A stretch of 64,000 bases of DNA. Source: CAVQBJ01 sp963819075 (GTDB lineage Bacteria; Actinomycetota; Thermoleophilia; Solirubrobacterales; Solirubrobacteraceae). Below, piece by piece: positions 1-8,398 of the stretch. The notes under the pieces were generated by a model. The model had not been told where the DNA came from and made no database searches. It saw nothing but the letters and a program-made list of their open reading frames with translations. The stretch spans positions 248,001-312,000 of the forward strand of contig CAWFUP010000008.1 of the NCBI GenBank assembly GCA_963819075.1, given 5' to 3'. Both the position numbers and the translations under genes were made by a program. How positions within the stretch are numbered: the first letter of the stretch is position 1; the number at the start of each line of letters is the position of its first letter.

Positions 1-1913
1 TCGGGGTCGGGGACGAGGGTCGGTCCGCGGCCGGCGATCCGCCGATCGACCTGGATGAGCTCGGCCAGCTGCGCGCGCGGGGCCAGCCACACGTCGTGAT
101 AGCCGAGCGCGTCCGACCACAGGATGCCGCCGGTCACCACGACCGCCAGGCCGACGCCGAGCCAGCGGCGCCGGCCGAGCAGCATGAACGCGGCGATGAG
201 GGCCGCGAACGGCACGGCCGGCGACGCCGCGGCCAGGGCCTTGGCCCCGATCCACGCCGACGCGAACACGTAGACGATCGCCGCTCCGGTGATCGTGCAC
301 GCGAGGTAGAGGACGACCTCGGTCCGACGGCGGCGAACGCACAGCACGAGACCCGCGATGGCACCGATCACGGCTACGGCGATGAGCACGTAGGTCAGCC
401 CAAGCGGCGAGGCCGCGTTGCGAAAGTCGCCATTGGGCCAGATCCCGGCCACCTGGACCGGGTTGAGCGGCTGGTGCAGGTCGCCGACCCCCACCGCGCC
501 GCCGGCGGTAAGCACCGCGTGGAACGTGTTCACCCAGCCACCCGGGCGTAGCGCGAGCACCAGCCCGCCGAGCGCGATGATGATCGCCGCCGCCGCGAGA
601 CGGCGGCTCGAGGTCGACAGTCCGGCCAGCCACGCTCCGGCGCCGGGCCCGTCGGCCGCCCGCCCGCGCGCGTCGGCCACTCGCCCGCGCGCGTCGTCGA
701 GCAGCGCGCGCCAGCGTGCCGGCTCGCGCCGCCGGCCGCCCGACCACCGCGATTGGCCGCCCGCGCCCGTGCGCCGGCGCGTGCTCGCCATGCTCGCCGG
801 CGCTCCGCTCGCTCGTCGCGCGGGTGGCGTGACCCGCGCCGCCTGGGAGCCCTCGCGCTTGCCCCTCGAGGCATTCGCGGGCTTCGCGGCGGGCTTCGCG
901 GCCTCCGCGGGGGTTGCGGCCCCGGTAGCCTGCGGCGAGGCGTCGACGGCGACGGCCGGCGCGACGGTCGGCGCCGTGCTGCGCGCGCGCCGATGCCAGG
1001 TCAGCAGGCCGAAGGCGACGAGCGTGCCGGGGCCGACCCACACCAGGCCACCCGGGCTCTCGGCGGCAACGAGCCCCCACAGCGCCACCACGGCCGGGAT
1101 GGCAGCTCGGACGCGGGCCTTCTCCTCGAGCACGAGCGGCAGAGATACCGCGAACGTGGCGATCAGGAACGCGTCCGCGAGCTCCTTCATGCCGCCCCAC
1201 AGGTAATAGCCGTACAGCAGGGCCGACAGAGCGGCCAGCCCGGCGATGAGAGCGGGCTGCCAGGCCGGCGCTCGGGGAAGCGCCCGTCGCGCCCCGTAGC
1301 TGAGCGCCAGCACGAGCATCGCCGCCATGAAGGCCATCCACGGATCCGTCAGCCAGGCGACGTCCTCGCCGAGCACCGCGTGCCCGAGGCCGAGGGGCAG
1401 GAAGGCGCCGAGCGGGTATCCCGTGACGAGGTAGTTGAACAGCACCGCGTCATACGCGGAGGCGGGCAGGCCGGCCCGGGTGCGGCCGGCCGACAGCGCG
1501 CGCGTGACCACCGAGAGCCAGTTGGCCGTGTCGTCGAGCTGGAAGAAGCCCGACCAGGTCGCGGCGCCCGAGAGCACGATCGGCGCCGCGTACAGCGCGT
1601 ACACGCCGAGCGCCGCGAACACGCCGGCCGGCGGCCGCGGCCAGCGCGGGCCGCCCCCGGCGCGCACGCGGGTCCAGACCGCCACACCGAGCCCGACCAC
1701 CGCGAGGGTGACAACGGCAGCCACGGCGAGGTGCGCCGTGGCCGTCGTCCGGGTGAACAGGTCCATCACGGCGATGATCAGCGCCAGCCCGCAGGGCAGC
1801 CGTACCCCGAGCGGCAACCGCCGCCCGCTGGCCAGTTGCACGAGCGCCCCCACGCCGTAGGCCATCACGGCCAGCAGGACGGGGAAGCTGACCCAGGCCG
1901 CGAACAGCCCCAT
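1..1913 (-). CDS. Polytopic membrane protein, 3' end outside window
   Basis: This reading frame stays open from an ATG at 1913 to the left edge, so its C-terminus is missing. The translation begins MGLFAAWVSFPVLLAVMAYG and contains many hydrophobic helices (for example around residues 5-25, 40-75, 95-115 and 190-260). A polar, Ala/Pro/Arg-rich cytoplasmic-type loop lies around residues 320-420, followed by more helices. The layout of long helices with a short loop reading FFQLDDTANW resembles large membrane glycosyltransferase-like or O-antigen-ligase-like proteins, but I recognise no catalytic motif and do not assign a function. Third codon positions are strongly G/C throughout, which supports the frame over the competing ones. 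It lies downstream of the transglycosylase on the same strand. Confidence 0.75.
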   Translation of the reverse strand, partial: MGLFAAWVSFPVLLAVMAYGVGALVQLASGRRLPLGVRLPCGLALIIAVMDLFTRTTATAHLAVAAVVTLAVVGLGVAVWTRVRAGGGPRWPRPPAGVFAALGVYALYAAPIVLSGAATWSGFFQLDDTANWLSVVTRALSAGRTRAGLPASAYDAVLFNYLVTGYPLGAFLPLGLGHAVLGEDVAWLTDPWMAFMAAMLVLALSYGARRALPRAPAWQPALIAGLAALSALLYGYYLWGGMKELADAFLIATFAVSLPLVLEEKARVRAAIPAVVALWGLVAAESPGGLVWVGPGTLVAFGLLTWHRRARSTAPTVAPAVAVDASPQATGAATPAEAAKPAAKPANASRGKREGSQAARVTPPARRASGAPASMASTRRRTGAGGQSRWSGGRRREPARWRALLDDARGRVADARGRAADGPGAGAWLAGLSTSSRRLAAAAIIIALGGLVLALRPGGWVNTFHAVLTAGGAVGVGDLHQPLNPVQVAGIWPNGDFRNAASPLGLTYVLIAVAVIGAIAGLVLCVRRRRTEVVLYLACTITGAAIVYVFASAWIGAKALAAASPAVPFAALIAAFMLLGRRRWLGVGLAVVVTGGILWSDALGYHDVWLAPRAQLAELIQVDRRIAGRGPTLVPDP

Positions 1914-1978
1914 CAGACCATCCGGGCCGGGACTCGCGCGGCCACCTCGAAGTGGTGCGGTGGTCGCGTGTCGCTCAT
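1913..1978 (-). CDS. Possible 21-residue leader ORF
   Basis: A short ORF (MSDTRPPHHFEVAARVPARM...) begins at an ATG at 1978. Its stop overlaps the start of the membrane-protein gene as TGATG. No clear Shine-Dalgarno is visible for the large gene itself, so translational coupling through this small ORF is conceivable. It could equally be chance in GC-rich DNA. Confidence 0.25.
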   Translation of the reverse strand: MSDTRPPHHFEVAARVPARMV

Positions 1979-2042
1979 GACGGCGCGAGCGCCCCGTGGC
2001 TCGCGCTCGCGAGCATAACGGCTGGATGAGCCGCGGGTTCGG

Positions 2043-2717
2043 CTAGGACAGACCGAGCTGGCTGGCGTAGTCGGCTCGATACTCACGCTGCGCCCCGAGC
2101 ACCCGATTGACGTAGGCGCGCGTCTCGGCGAACGGGATCTCGTCGACGGTCAGCGCGTGTCCTTGCGCCTGCGCGGCGGCGACCCAGCTATCGACGTTGG
2201 CCAGCCCCCCGTTGTACGCCGCCACCGCGAGCATCTCGTTGCCGTTGTAGTGGTCGAGCAGGTAGCGCAGGTAGTAGCTGCCGTAGGCGATGTTGATCGC
2301 CGGCGTGCCGAGATCGCCGATCGTGAAGTCGTATCCGTCCGACAGGTGCGCCAGGAAGCGCGCGGTCGCCGGCTCGATCTGCATCAGGCCCTCCGCGCCG
2401 GTTGGCGAGGTGCGTGCCTGGAACTTCGTCTCGGCGAAGATGACCGCCGCGATGAGGGCGGGGTCGAGGTGCTTCTCGCGCGCCTGCTGGCGGATGATGC
2501 CCTGATCGCTCAGCGGGAGCGTGAGGTCGCGCACCACGTGGTCGATCATCGGTGCGACCCACGCCACGATGAGCGCCGTGGCCACGAGGGCGGCGAGCAC
2601 GCCGAGGCGCCGTCGGCGCGCTTGCGCCGGCCCAACGGCGGCGGCGCGCGGGCGCGTCGACCGATCCGCGCGGTACACCCGGCCCGGCGGTCGTGGGCTG
2701 CGCGGCCTCGCGCTCAT
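2043..2717 (-). CDS. Lytic transglycosylase (SLT domain), membrane anchored
   Basis: The 224-residue protein has a basic N-terminus, one membrane segment around residues 38-57 and a soluble-lytic-transglycosylase domain from about residue 75. The catalytic glutamate is probably E96 in IFAETKF, followed by the family motif GLMQI at 110-114 and AYNGG near the C-terminus. Such enzymes cleave the MurNAc-GlcNAc bond of peptidoglycan with formation of 1,6-anhydroMurNAc, acting outside the membrane. The start overlaps the coaE stop as ATGA, so the two genes are probably co-translated. A wall-remodelling role is inferred from the domain. Confidence 0.88.
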   Translation of the reverse strand: MSARPRSPRPPGRVYRADRSTRPRAAAVGPAQARRRRLGVLAALVATALIVAWVAPMIDHVVRDLTLPLSDQGIIRQQAREKHLDPALIAAVIFAETKFQARTSPTGAEGLMQIEPATARFLAHLSDGYDFTIGDLGTPAINIAYGSYYLRYLLDHYNGNEMLAVAAYNGGLANVDSWVAAAQAQGHALTVDEIPFAETRAYVNRVLGAQREYRADYASQLGLS

Positions 2718-3322
2718 CGCACAAGCTTCTCAAGGATGGTCGACAACTTCGCCTCGAGGTCGGCCACGCTGCCGTCGTTGACCACCGCGAACGTCGCCCG
2801 CCGTGCTTTCTCCTTCTGCGGGAGCTGCCGCGCGACCCGCTCGTCGACGAGCTCGTGCCCGCGGTCGCGGGCACGCTCGCGGCGCAGCGCCTCCGGAGCG
2901 ACGATGGCGATCGTCACGTCATAGGCGCCCTCCATCCCGGCCTCGAACAGCAGCGGCGTCTCGACGACCGCCGCGCGCGGCGCCGCCGGTCGCGCGCGCA
3001 CCTCGGCGATCCACTCGAGGACGCGGGCGCCGACGAGCGGCCACAGCAGCCCCTCGAGCCAGCGGCGCTCGTCCTCGTCCGAGAAGGCACGCCGAGCGAT
3101 GGCATCGCGGTCGACCGCGCCGCCGGGCACGACGTCGTCGCCCCAACGCTCGCGCACCGCGTCGCGCACTGGGTCGCCGTCGTATAGCTCGCGCACGACG
3201 GCGTCGGTGGACAGCACCGCGGCGCCGAGACGCTCGAGCGCGGCCAGGGCGGTCGACTTGCCGGCCCCGAGCCCGCCGGTCAGCCCGACGAGCGGCGAAA
3301 CCGCTGGCGAGCCGGCGTGCAT
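2714..3322 (-). CDS. coaE: Dephospho-CoA kinase
   Basis: CoaE phosphorylates the ribose 3'-OH of dephospho-CoA, the last step of coenzyme A synthesis, in the cytoplasm. From the ATG at 3322 the protein is 202 residues, normal for the family. It starts with the P-loop GLTGGLGAGKST (residues 13-24), followed by the LSTDAVVREL segment and ETPLLFEAG, both typical of CoaE. The frame remains open upstream, but the extra residues are low-complexity antisense of rpsA, so the ATG 46 bp after the rpsA stop is the likely start. It overlaps the downstream transglycosylase gene by 4 nt. Confidence 0.95.
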   Translation of the reverse strand: MHAGSPAVSPLVGLTGGLGAGKSTALAALERLGAAVLSTDAVVRELYDGDPVRDAVRERWGDDVVPGGAVDRDAIARRAFSDEDERRWLEGLLWPLVGARVLEWIAEVRARPAAPRAAVVETPLLFEAGMEGAYDVTIAIVAPEALRRERARDRGHELVDERVARQLPQKEKARRATFAVVNDGSVADLEAKLSTILEKLVR

Positions 3323-3368
3323 CGCGTCGACGCCTTTCGCTCTCGAGCCGGCGGCGTGCGCGGCGGTG

Positions 3369-4985
3369 CTAGCTCTGGGAGGGCTCGCCGGTGGGATCGA
3401 GCGATCCGTCGCCCTCGGCGCTCGGCACCGGGACGGCGGGGGCGACGCCGTTGCCCGACGCCTCGGCGGCCGGATCGGCGCTCGGCGCCTCGGCCACGGG
3501 CTGAGTCTCTGCGGCGACGGTCTCGGCCTCCGCGGGAGCCGTCTCCGCGGGAGCGGTCTCCGCGGGAGCGGTCTCCGCGCCGGCGGTCTCGGCCTCCGCG
3601 GCGGCGGTCTCGGCCTCCGCGGCGGCGGTCTCGGCCTCCGCGGCGGCGGTCTCGGCCTCCGCGGCGGCGGTCTCGGCCTCCGCGGCGGCGGTCTCGGCGG
3701 GAGCGGTCTCGGCCGGCGCCGGCTCGAACGTCGCCTCGGCGACGGCGGCCTCACCGCTCGCGTTGGCGGTCAGCGGGTCGCCGGTGGCCTGTGCTTCGCT
3801 CGCGTCACCGGCCGGAGCCTCAGCGCCTTCACCGGCCGGGGCGGCGGCGCGCGGCAGCGGCAGCTGCTGTCCCTCGACGCGCTTGGCCGACAGCGAGAGG
3901 CGGCGGCGCTCGGAGTCGATCTCGAGGATCTTCACGCGGATCTCATCGCCCGGCTGCACGATCTCGCGCGGGTTCTCGACGTGGTGCGCGGCCAGCTCGG
4001 AGATGTGGACGAGGCCCTCGACGCCGTCGAGAATCTCGACGAACGCGCCGAACGTGACGACCTTGGTCACCTTGCCTTCGAGCTCATCGCCGACGTTGTA
4101 CGTGTCGACGACGCGCTGCCACGGATCCTCCTGCGTCTGCTTGAGGCCGAGCGAGATCCGCTGGCGATCACGGTCGATGTCGAGCACCTTCACCTTGACG
4201 GTGTCGCCGATCGAGAGGATCTCGCTCGGGTGGTTGACGTGCGACCACGACAGCTCGGAGATGTGAATGAGCCCGTCGATGCCGTCGAGGTCGACGAACG
4301 CGCCGAAGTCGACGATGTTGGAGATCTGGCCCTCGACGACGAGGCCCGGCTGCAGACGGTCGAGGATCTGCTGGCGCACCTCCTTGCGCTCCTCCTCGAG
4401 CACGGCGCGGCGCGAGAGGACCACGTTGTTACGGGAGCGATTGAGCTCGATGACCTTTGTCTCGATCTTCGTGCCGAGGTACTCGTCGAGATTCGGCACG
4501 CGGCGGATGTCGACGAGAGAGGCGGGCAGGAAGCCGCGCACCCCGAGGTCGATGATGAGGCCGCCCTTGACGACCTCGATGACGGTGCCCTCGACGGGCT
4601 CGCCCGACTCGGCCGCCGCCTCGATGCGCCGCCATGCCTTCTCGAAGCGGGCGCGCTTCTTCGACATGATCAGCCGGCCGTCCTGATCCTCCTTGGTGAG
4701 GACGAGCGCGTCGACCTCCTCGCCGAGCGCCACCTCCTCGTGCGGATCGACCGACTTGCGGATCGACAGCTCGTTCGCTGGGATGACGCCTTCGGACTTG
4801 TAGCCGATGTCGACGAGGACCTCGTCCTTGTCGATCCGGACTACGTTTCCGGTGACGACCTCGCCCTCCTCGAAGGGGTGGATGGTCGCGTCGTAATTGG
4901 GGACGATCTGGCCGTCGATTTCCAGGAGGAGGCCGCCTGACCCCTCAACGACCTTCGCCTGCGGGTTCTCGATCACAGTTTGCAC
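3369..4985 (-). CDS. rpsA: Ribosomal protein S1
   Basis: S1 binds mRNA on the 30S subunit. Four S1/OB-fold repeats are visible at about residues 40-110, 128-192, 214-282 and 299-368, the last two with the canonical FGAFVDLDGIDGLIHISEL-type core. I chose the GTG at 4985 because a TACGCT -10 box lies 7 nt upstream, fitting a leaderless transcript; the resulting protein is 538 residues. Four domains are normal for actinobacteria. The unusual part is residues 370-538, a low-complexity Ala/Glu/Thr/Pro tail containing five exact 7-residue repeats (AEAETAA type) and carrying strong negative charge. coaE follows 46 bp downstream. Confidence 0.96.
   Translation of the reverse strand: MQTVIENPQAKVVEGSGGLLLEIDGQIVPNYDATIHPFEEGEVVTGNVVRIDKDEVLVDIGYKSEGVIPANELSIRKSVDPHEEVALGEEVDALVLTKEDQDGRLIMSKKRARFEKAWRRIEAAAESGEPVEGTVIEVVKGGLIIDLGVRGFLPASLVDIRRVPNLDEYLGTKIETKVIELNRSRNNVVLSRRAVLEEERKEVRQQILDRLQPGLVVEGQISNIVDFGAFVDLDGIDGLIHISELSWSHVNHPSEILSIGDTVKVKVLDIDRDRQRISLGLKQTQEDPWQRVVDTYNVGDELEGKVTKVVTFGAFVEILDGVEGLVHISELAAHHVENPREIVQPGDEIRVKILEIDSERRRLSLSAKRVEGQQLPLPRAAAPAGEGAEAPAGDASEAQATGDPLTANASGEAAVAEATFEPAPAETAPAETAAAEAETAAAEAETAAAEAETAAAEAETAAAEAETAGAETAPAETAPAETAPAEAETVAAETQPVAEAPSADPAAEASGNGVAPAVPVPSAEGDGSLDPTGEPSQS
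3591..3695. repeat. Five perfect 21-bp tandem repeats inside rpsA
   Basis: The unit ggcctccgcggcggcggtct (plus a final c) is repeated five times without mismatch. Each copy encodes seven residues of the Ala/Glu-rich S1 tail, so copy-number change keeps the frame. Flanking imperfect copies extend the repetitive zone to roughly 3520-3720. It looks like a VNTR that could vary between strains. Confidence 0.9.
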
Positions 4986-4992
4986 TCGCCGA

Positions 4993-4998
4993 AGCGTA
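4993..4998 (-). promoter_or_regulatory. -10 box of rpsA, probable leaderless promoter
   Basis: TACGCT (TANNNT) on the minus strand sits 7 nt upstream of the GTG start. Transcription would begin at or next to the start codon. No -35 is evident. Confidence 0.5.
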
Positions 4999-5059
4999 GC
5001 GCAGAGGAGGCTGAGCACACCCCGCCGCGCGGCCCGGGCGGCCGCGCGAGCGGCGCTCG

Positions 5060-5065
5060 TATCAT
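5060..5065 (+). promoter_or_regulatory. -10 box of the flavoprotein gene
   Basis: TATCAT lies 9 nt upstream of the ATG at 5075 with no Shine-Dalgarno between them, matching the leaderless pattern seen at other genes in the window. Confidence 0.4.
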
Positions 5066-5074
5066 TGTCGCGCG

Positions 5075-6304
5075 ATGCCAGTGCGAGCCACCAAGCGCGG
5101 CGCCGAGCGGACCCGCCTGGAGCGCGACTGCGACGTTCTCGTCTGCGGCGCGAGCTTCGCCGGTCTCGCTGTCGCCCGCGAGCTGGCGGGGTCCGGAGCG
5201 GAGGTGCTCGTCGTCGACCGCTACGAGGTCGGCGAGCGCCAGACGTCGGCGTGCGCCGCACCGACGGAATGGCTGCGGACGCTCGAGCTCGAGGACTCGA
5301 TCCGCCAGACGTTCGACACGCTGGTCGCCCATACGCCGCAGCGCACGTTCCGCTTCCGCCTCCCGTGGACGTTCTCCACCTTCGACTACCGCGAGCTGTG
5401 CGCGGCCCTGCAGGGTCAGGGTGACGCCGAGTTCGAAACCGCGAAGGTCGACGGTGTCAGCCGCTTCAGCGGACGCCTCGGCGGCGGCGGGCCGCTCACT
5501 GGCTCGGCGCTGCACACGGTGCACACCGACCGCGGGGACATCCGCGCGCCACTCGTCGTCGACGCGCTCGGCTGGAAGCGCGTGCTCGACGGGCGAGCAC
5601 CGATCGCACCGCCCCACGCGGGCACGACGCGTGGCGCGGATGGCGAGCGCGGATCCGTGCGCCTGTCGCGCGGGCTGGAGGTCCATCCCCCGGCCGCCGG
5701 CGAAGACCTCGAGATCTGGATCGACCCGCGCTACATCAGGGCTGGATACGCGTGGAGCTTCCCGGCCCGCGACGAGCTGCGCGTCGGTGTCGGCTCCTTC
5801 GAGCCTCGCGATCACGTCAAGCAGCCGACGCTGCGGCTCGCCGAGGACCTCTCTGTGCCGCCGCTCGGCTACCAGGGCAACTGGATCCCGCATCAGCTCC
5901 GCCCCGCCGTCGACCGCGGCGTCTTCTTCGTCGGCGACTCGGCCGGGCATTGCCTGCCGCTCACCGCCGAGGGGATCCGGACGGCGCTGTACTTCGGGAT
6001 CGCCTGCGGGCGCGAGCTGCGGTCGGTCGTGCACGGCGCCGCCACGCCCGAGCTGGCGCTCGGCCGCTACGGCGCGTTCAGCGCCGGGCACGCCTGGAAG
6101 TACCGCGGGCTGCTCAACGGCCAGCATTTCGTCGGGCGCACCGGCGGCACCCGCCTGCTGAGCGCGCTCATGGCCGCGATCAGCCGCCCGCAGACGGTGC
6201 GCTGGATGTTCGATCACTATCTCGAGATCGCGCCGCCGGCGTTCGCCGGCGCGCCGCGCGCTCACGCCGCGGTGCCGGCGCGCGCCGCCGTCACCGTCGC
6301 GTAG
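5075..6304 (+). CDS. FAD-dependent oxidoreductase, geranylgeranyl-reductase-like
   Basis: This 409-residue flavoprotein has an N-terminal dinucleotide-binding fold (DVLVCGASFAGLAVARELA, residues 20-38, with a variant GxGxxG) and the second FAD-contact motif GVFFVGDSAGHCLPLTAEG at about residue 283. Between them lies a substrate domain of the type found in geranylgeranyl reductases and related FAD monooxygenases. The family saturates prenyl chains of lipids or quinones or hydroxylates aromatic substrates; the actual substrate cannot be read from sequence. The gene stands alone, divergent from rpsA, and its 3' end overlaps the convergent MocR gene by 43 bp. Confidence 0.8.
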   Translation: MPVRATKRGAERTRLERDCDVLVCGASFAGLAVARELAGSGAEVLVVDRYEVGERQTSACAAPTEWLRTLELEDSIRQTFDTLVAHTPQRTFRFRLPWTFSTFDYRELCAALQGQGDAEFETAKVDGVSRFSGRLGGGGPLTGSALHTVHTDRGDIRAPLVVDALGWKRVLDGRAPIAPPHAGTTRGADGERGSVRLSRGLEVHPPAAGEDLEIWIDPRYIRAGYAWSFPARDELRVGVGSFEPRDHVKQPTLRLAEDLSVPPLGYQGNWIPHQLRPAVDRGVFFVGDSAGHCLPLTAEGIRTALYFGIACGRELRSVVHGAATPELALGRYGAFSAGHAWKYRGLLNGQHFVGRTGGTRLLSALMAAISRPQTVRWMFDHYLEIAPPAFAGAPRAHAAVPARAAVTVA

Positions 6305-7698
6305 GCCTCGGCGAGGCGCCGCACGCCCTCGTCGATCGCCGGCTCGTCGAGGTTGGCATAGCCGAGCATGAGCTCGTCGTGGCGGCGCCGGATTTCGAGA
6401 TAGCAGAAGCCGAGCGGATAGGCGCCGACCGACCGGGCGGCGGCCGCCTCCACGAGCGCGACGCCGTCGACGGCCGCGGCCAGACGCACCACGGCGTGCA
6501 GCCCGGCGGCCACGCCCGTCACGCATGCGCCCGGCAGGTGGCGGGCGACGGCGGCCACGAGCGCGTCGCGGCGAGCGGCGTAGCGCCGCCGGGCCTGGCG
6601 CAGGTGGCGGTCCAGGGTCCCGTGCTCGAGCAGCTGCGCGAGCGCGAGCTGATCGAGGGTCGGGGAGCCGTGGTCGGCGAGCGCCTTCTCGGTCAGCACG
6701 GGCTCGACGAGCCGTCGGGGCAGGACCATCCATCCGAGCCGCAACGCGGGCGCGAGCGTCTTACTCGCTGTCCCGAGATACACGACGCGGTCGGGCGCGA
6801 GACCCTGGAGCGCACTGAGCGGCGAGCGGTCGTAGCGGAACTCCGCGTCGTAGTCGTCCTCGATCAGCACGCGCTCGCCGCCGGCCGCCCAGTCGAGCAG
6901 TGCGGCGCGGCGGTGCGGCGCGAGGGCGACGCCGAGCGGCGACTGGTGCGCCGGTGTGATGAGCGCCGCGCGTACGTCTGCGCCGCCGAGGGCGTCGAGG
7001 GTGACGCCCTCGGCGTCCACCGGCAGCGCAAGCAGGCGAGCCCCGTGCGCGAGCAGGATCGCCCGCAGGTGGGGCAGGCTCGGGTCCTCGACGCCGATCA
7101 GCGGCGGGCCGCCGGCCGCCAGCGCGCGCGAGAGCAACCCCAGCCCCTGCGCCGCCCCGGAGCACACCACGATCGACTCCGGGTCGGCGACGACGCCGCG
7201 CACCCGGCCGAGGTGCGCGGCGATCGCGCGGCGCAGCTCGAGCGCGCCGCGCGGGTCGGGGTAGCCGAGCCGGGCGTCGGGCGTGCCCTTGAGCATCTCG
7301 CGCATCGCGCGCGCCCACGCGACGCGCGGGAACCCGGCAAGGTCCGGTGAGCCCGGGAAGAAGTCGTAGCGGAGCGGCGGCGCAGGCGCGCTGCCGGACA
7401 CCGTTGCCACGGGCGTCGCCGCATCGGCCACGAACGTTCCGGCCCCGTGGCGCGAGCGGAGGTAGCCCTCGGCGAGCAGCTGTGCATACGCCTCGACGAC
7501 GAGGCGCCGCGACACTCCGAGATCGCCGGCGAGCGTCCGCGACGGGGGAAGGCGCGTGCCCCGCGCCAGGCGGCCGGATCGGATCGACGCCCGCAAGCGC
7601 TCCTCGAGCTGCGCGCGGAGGGGCGTGCGCGAATGGCGGTCGAGCTGGACGAGCAGCTCGGGCCCTCGCGGCGGGAAAGTGGTACCCATTTCATCCAC
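6262..7698 (-). CDS. MocR-family transcriptional regulator (GntR wHTH plus PLP aminotransferase fold)
   Basis: The 478-residue protein joins a GntR-type winged helix (about residues 18-90, with LPPSRTLAGDLGVSRRLVVE) to a fold-type-I aminotransferase-like domain. The PLP lysine is probably K313 in GTASKTL, and the co-factor-contact stretch IEDDYDAEFRYD lies near 280-290. MocR proteins usually sense a PLP-linked ligand and control an adjacent divergent gene. Here that is the AhpD-like gene at 7784. The start at 7698 has an AAAGGA motif 12 nt upstream; a second in-frame ATG at 7689 is the alternative. The short intergenic region contains repeated ACTGG and TCCACT words that are candidate operators. 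Confidence 0.9.
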   Translation of the reverse strand: MDEMGTTFPPRGPELLVQLDRHSRTPLRAQLEERLRASIRSGRLARGTRLPPSRTLAGDLGVSRRLVVEAYAQLLAEGYLRSRHGAGTFVADAATPVATVSGSAPAPPLRYDFFPGSPDLAGFPRVAWARAMREMLKGTPDARLGYPDPRGALELRRAIAAHLGRVRGVVADPESIVVCSGAAQGLGLLSRALAAGGPPLIGVEDPSLPHLRAILLAHGARLLALPVDAEGVTLDALGGADVRAALITPAHQSPLGVALAPHRRAALLDWAAGGERVLIEDDYDAEFRYDRSPLSALQGLAPDRVVYLGTASKTLAPALRLGWMVLPRRLVEPVLTEKALADHGSPTLDQLALAQLLEHGTLDRHLRQARRRYAARRDALVAAVARHLPGACVTGVAAGLHAVVRLAAAVDGVALVEAAAARSVGAYPLGFCYLEIRRRHDELMLGYANLDEPAIDEGVRRLAEAYATVTAARAGTAA

Positions 7699-7725
7699 TG
7701 AACTGGTCCTTTACTGGGTTCCACT
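7694..7725. promoter_or_regulatory. Candidate MocR operator (direct repeats)
   Basis: TCCACT occurs at 7694-7699 and again at 7720-7725 (26 bp apart), and ACTGG at 7702-7706 and 7713-7717 (11 bp apart). They fill the gap between the regulator and the divergent AhpD-like gene. MocR proteins are known to bind spaced direct repeats, so the assignment is plausible but unproven. Confidence 0.4.
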
Positions 7726-7783
7726 ACGAGGGTAACGTGTGGACGCGCTCCCCGTCGGACGCCATCACCCAAGGAGATCCCTC

Positions 7784-8398
7784 ATGACACGCATACCCGG
7801 TGTTCCGCACAACGAGGCTGGGCCGTTCGTGCGCTTCGTGTATCGGCTCACGCGCCGCGAGCTCGGCCGCGACGTCTCCCCCGTCGCGATGTACGCGCAC
7901 CGGCCGCGGCTGCTGTTCGGCTACGTCCTGTTCGAGAAGGCGCAACAGCGCGACGCCCGCGTCGACCGGGTCGTGCGAGCGCTCGTCGAGCTCAAGGCGG
8001 CCGCGCTCTTGCACTGCGAGTTCTGCATCGACATCGGCTCGCACCTGGCTCGCGAAGTCGGCGTCACCGAGGCCCAGCTGCTCGATCTGTGGCGCTACCG
8101 CGACAGCGAGCACTTCGACGAACGCCAGATGCTCGCGCTCGATCTTGCCGTCGGCATGACGCGCACCCCGGTCGACGTTCCCGATGTCCTCTTCGCCCAG
8201 CTGCGCGAGCAGTTCAGCGACGACGAGCTCGTCGAGCTCGTGAACCTCGTCGCGCTCGAGAACCTGCGATCGCGCTTCAATGCGACCTTTGGCTTCGGCG
8301 CGGAGGGATTCAGCGAGGGCATGGTGTGCGCGCGTCCGGAGGCGGCGACCGCCGCGACCGCCGCCGAGGCGCGCGCGACCGAGCCCGCGACCGCATGA
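7784..8398 (+). CDS. AhpD-like carboxymuconolactone decarboxylase-family protein
   Basis: The start is fixed by AAGGAG 7 nt before the ATG at 7784. The 204-residue protein contains LKAAALLHCEFCIDIGSHLA with a CxxC pair (C78, C81) and a following histidine, the redox motif of AhpD-type alkylhydroperoxidase/CMD proteins. This fold supports thiol-dependent peroxidase activity or lactone decarboxylation; the CxxC favours the peroxidase or thiol-relay type. The C-terminus is a low-complexity Ala/Thr tail. Divergence from the MocR gene suggests MocR-controlled expression. Confidence 0.85.
   Translation: MTRIPGVPHNEAGPFVRFVYRLTRRELGRDVSPVAMYAHRPRLLFGYVLFEKAQQRDARVDRVVRALVELKAAALLHCEFCIDIGSHLAREVGVTEAQLLDLWRYRDSEHFDERQMLALDLAVGMTRTPVDVPDVLFAQLREQFSDDELVELVNLVALENLRSRFNATFGFGAEGFSEGMVCARPEAATAATAAEARATEPATA

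Noticed and set aside
3099..4940. Long plus-strand frame opposite rpsA
   Set aside because: It is antisense of the four S1 domains and the repeat tail and lacks any recognisable domain.
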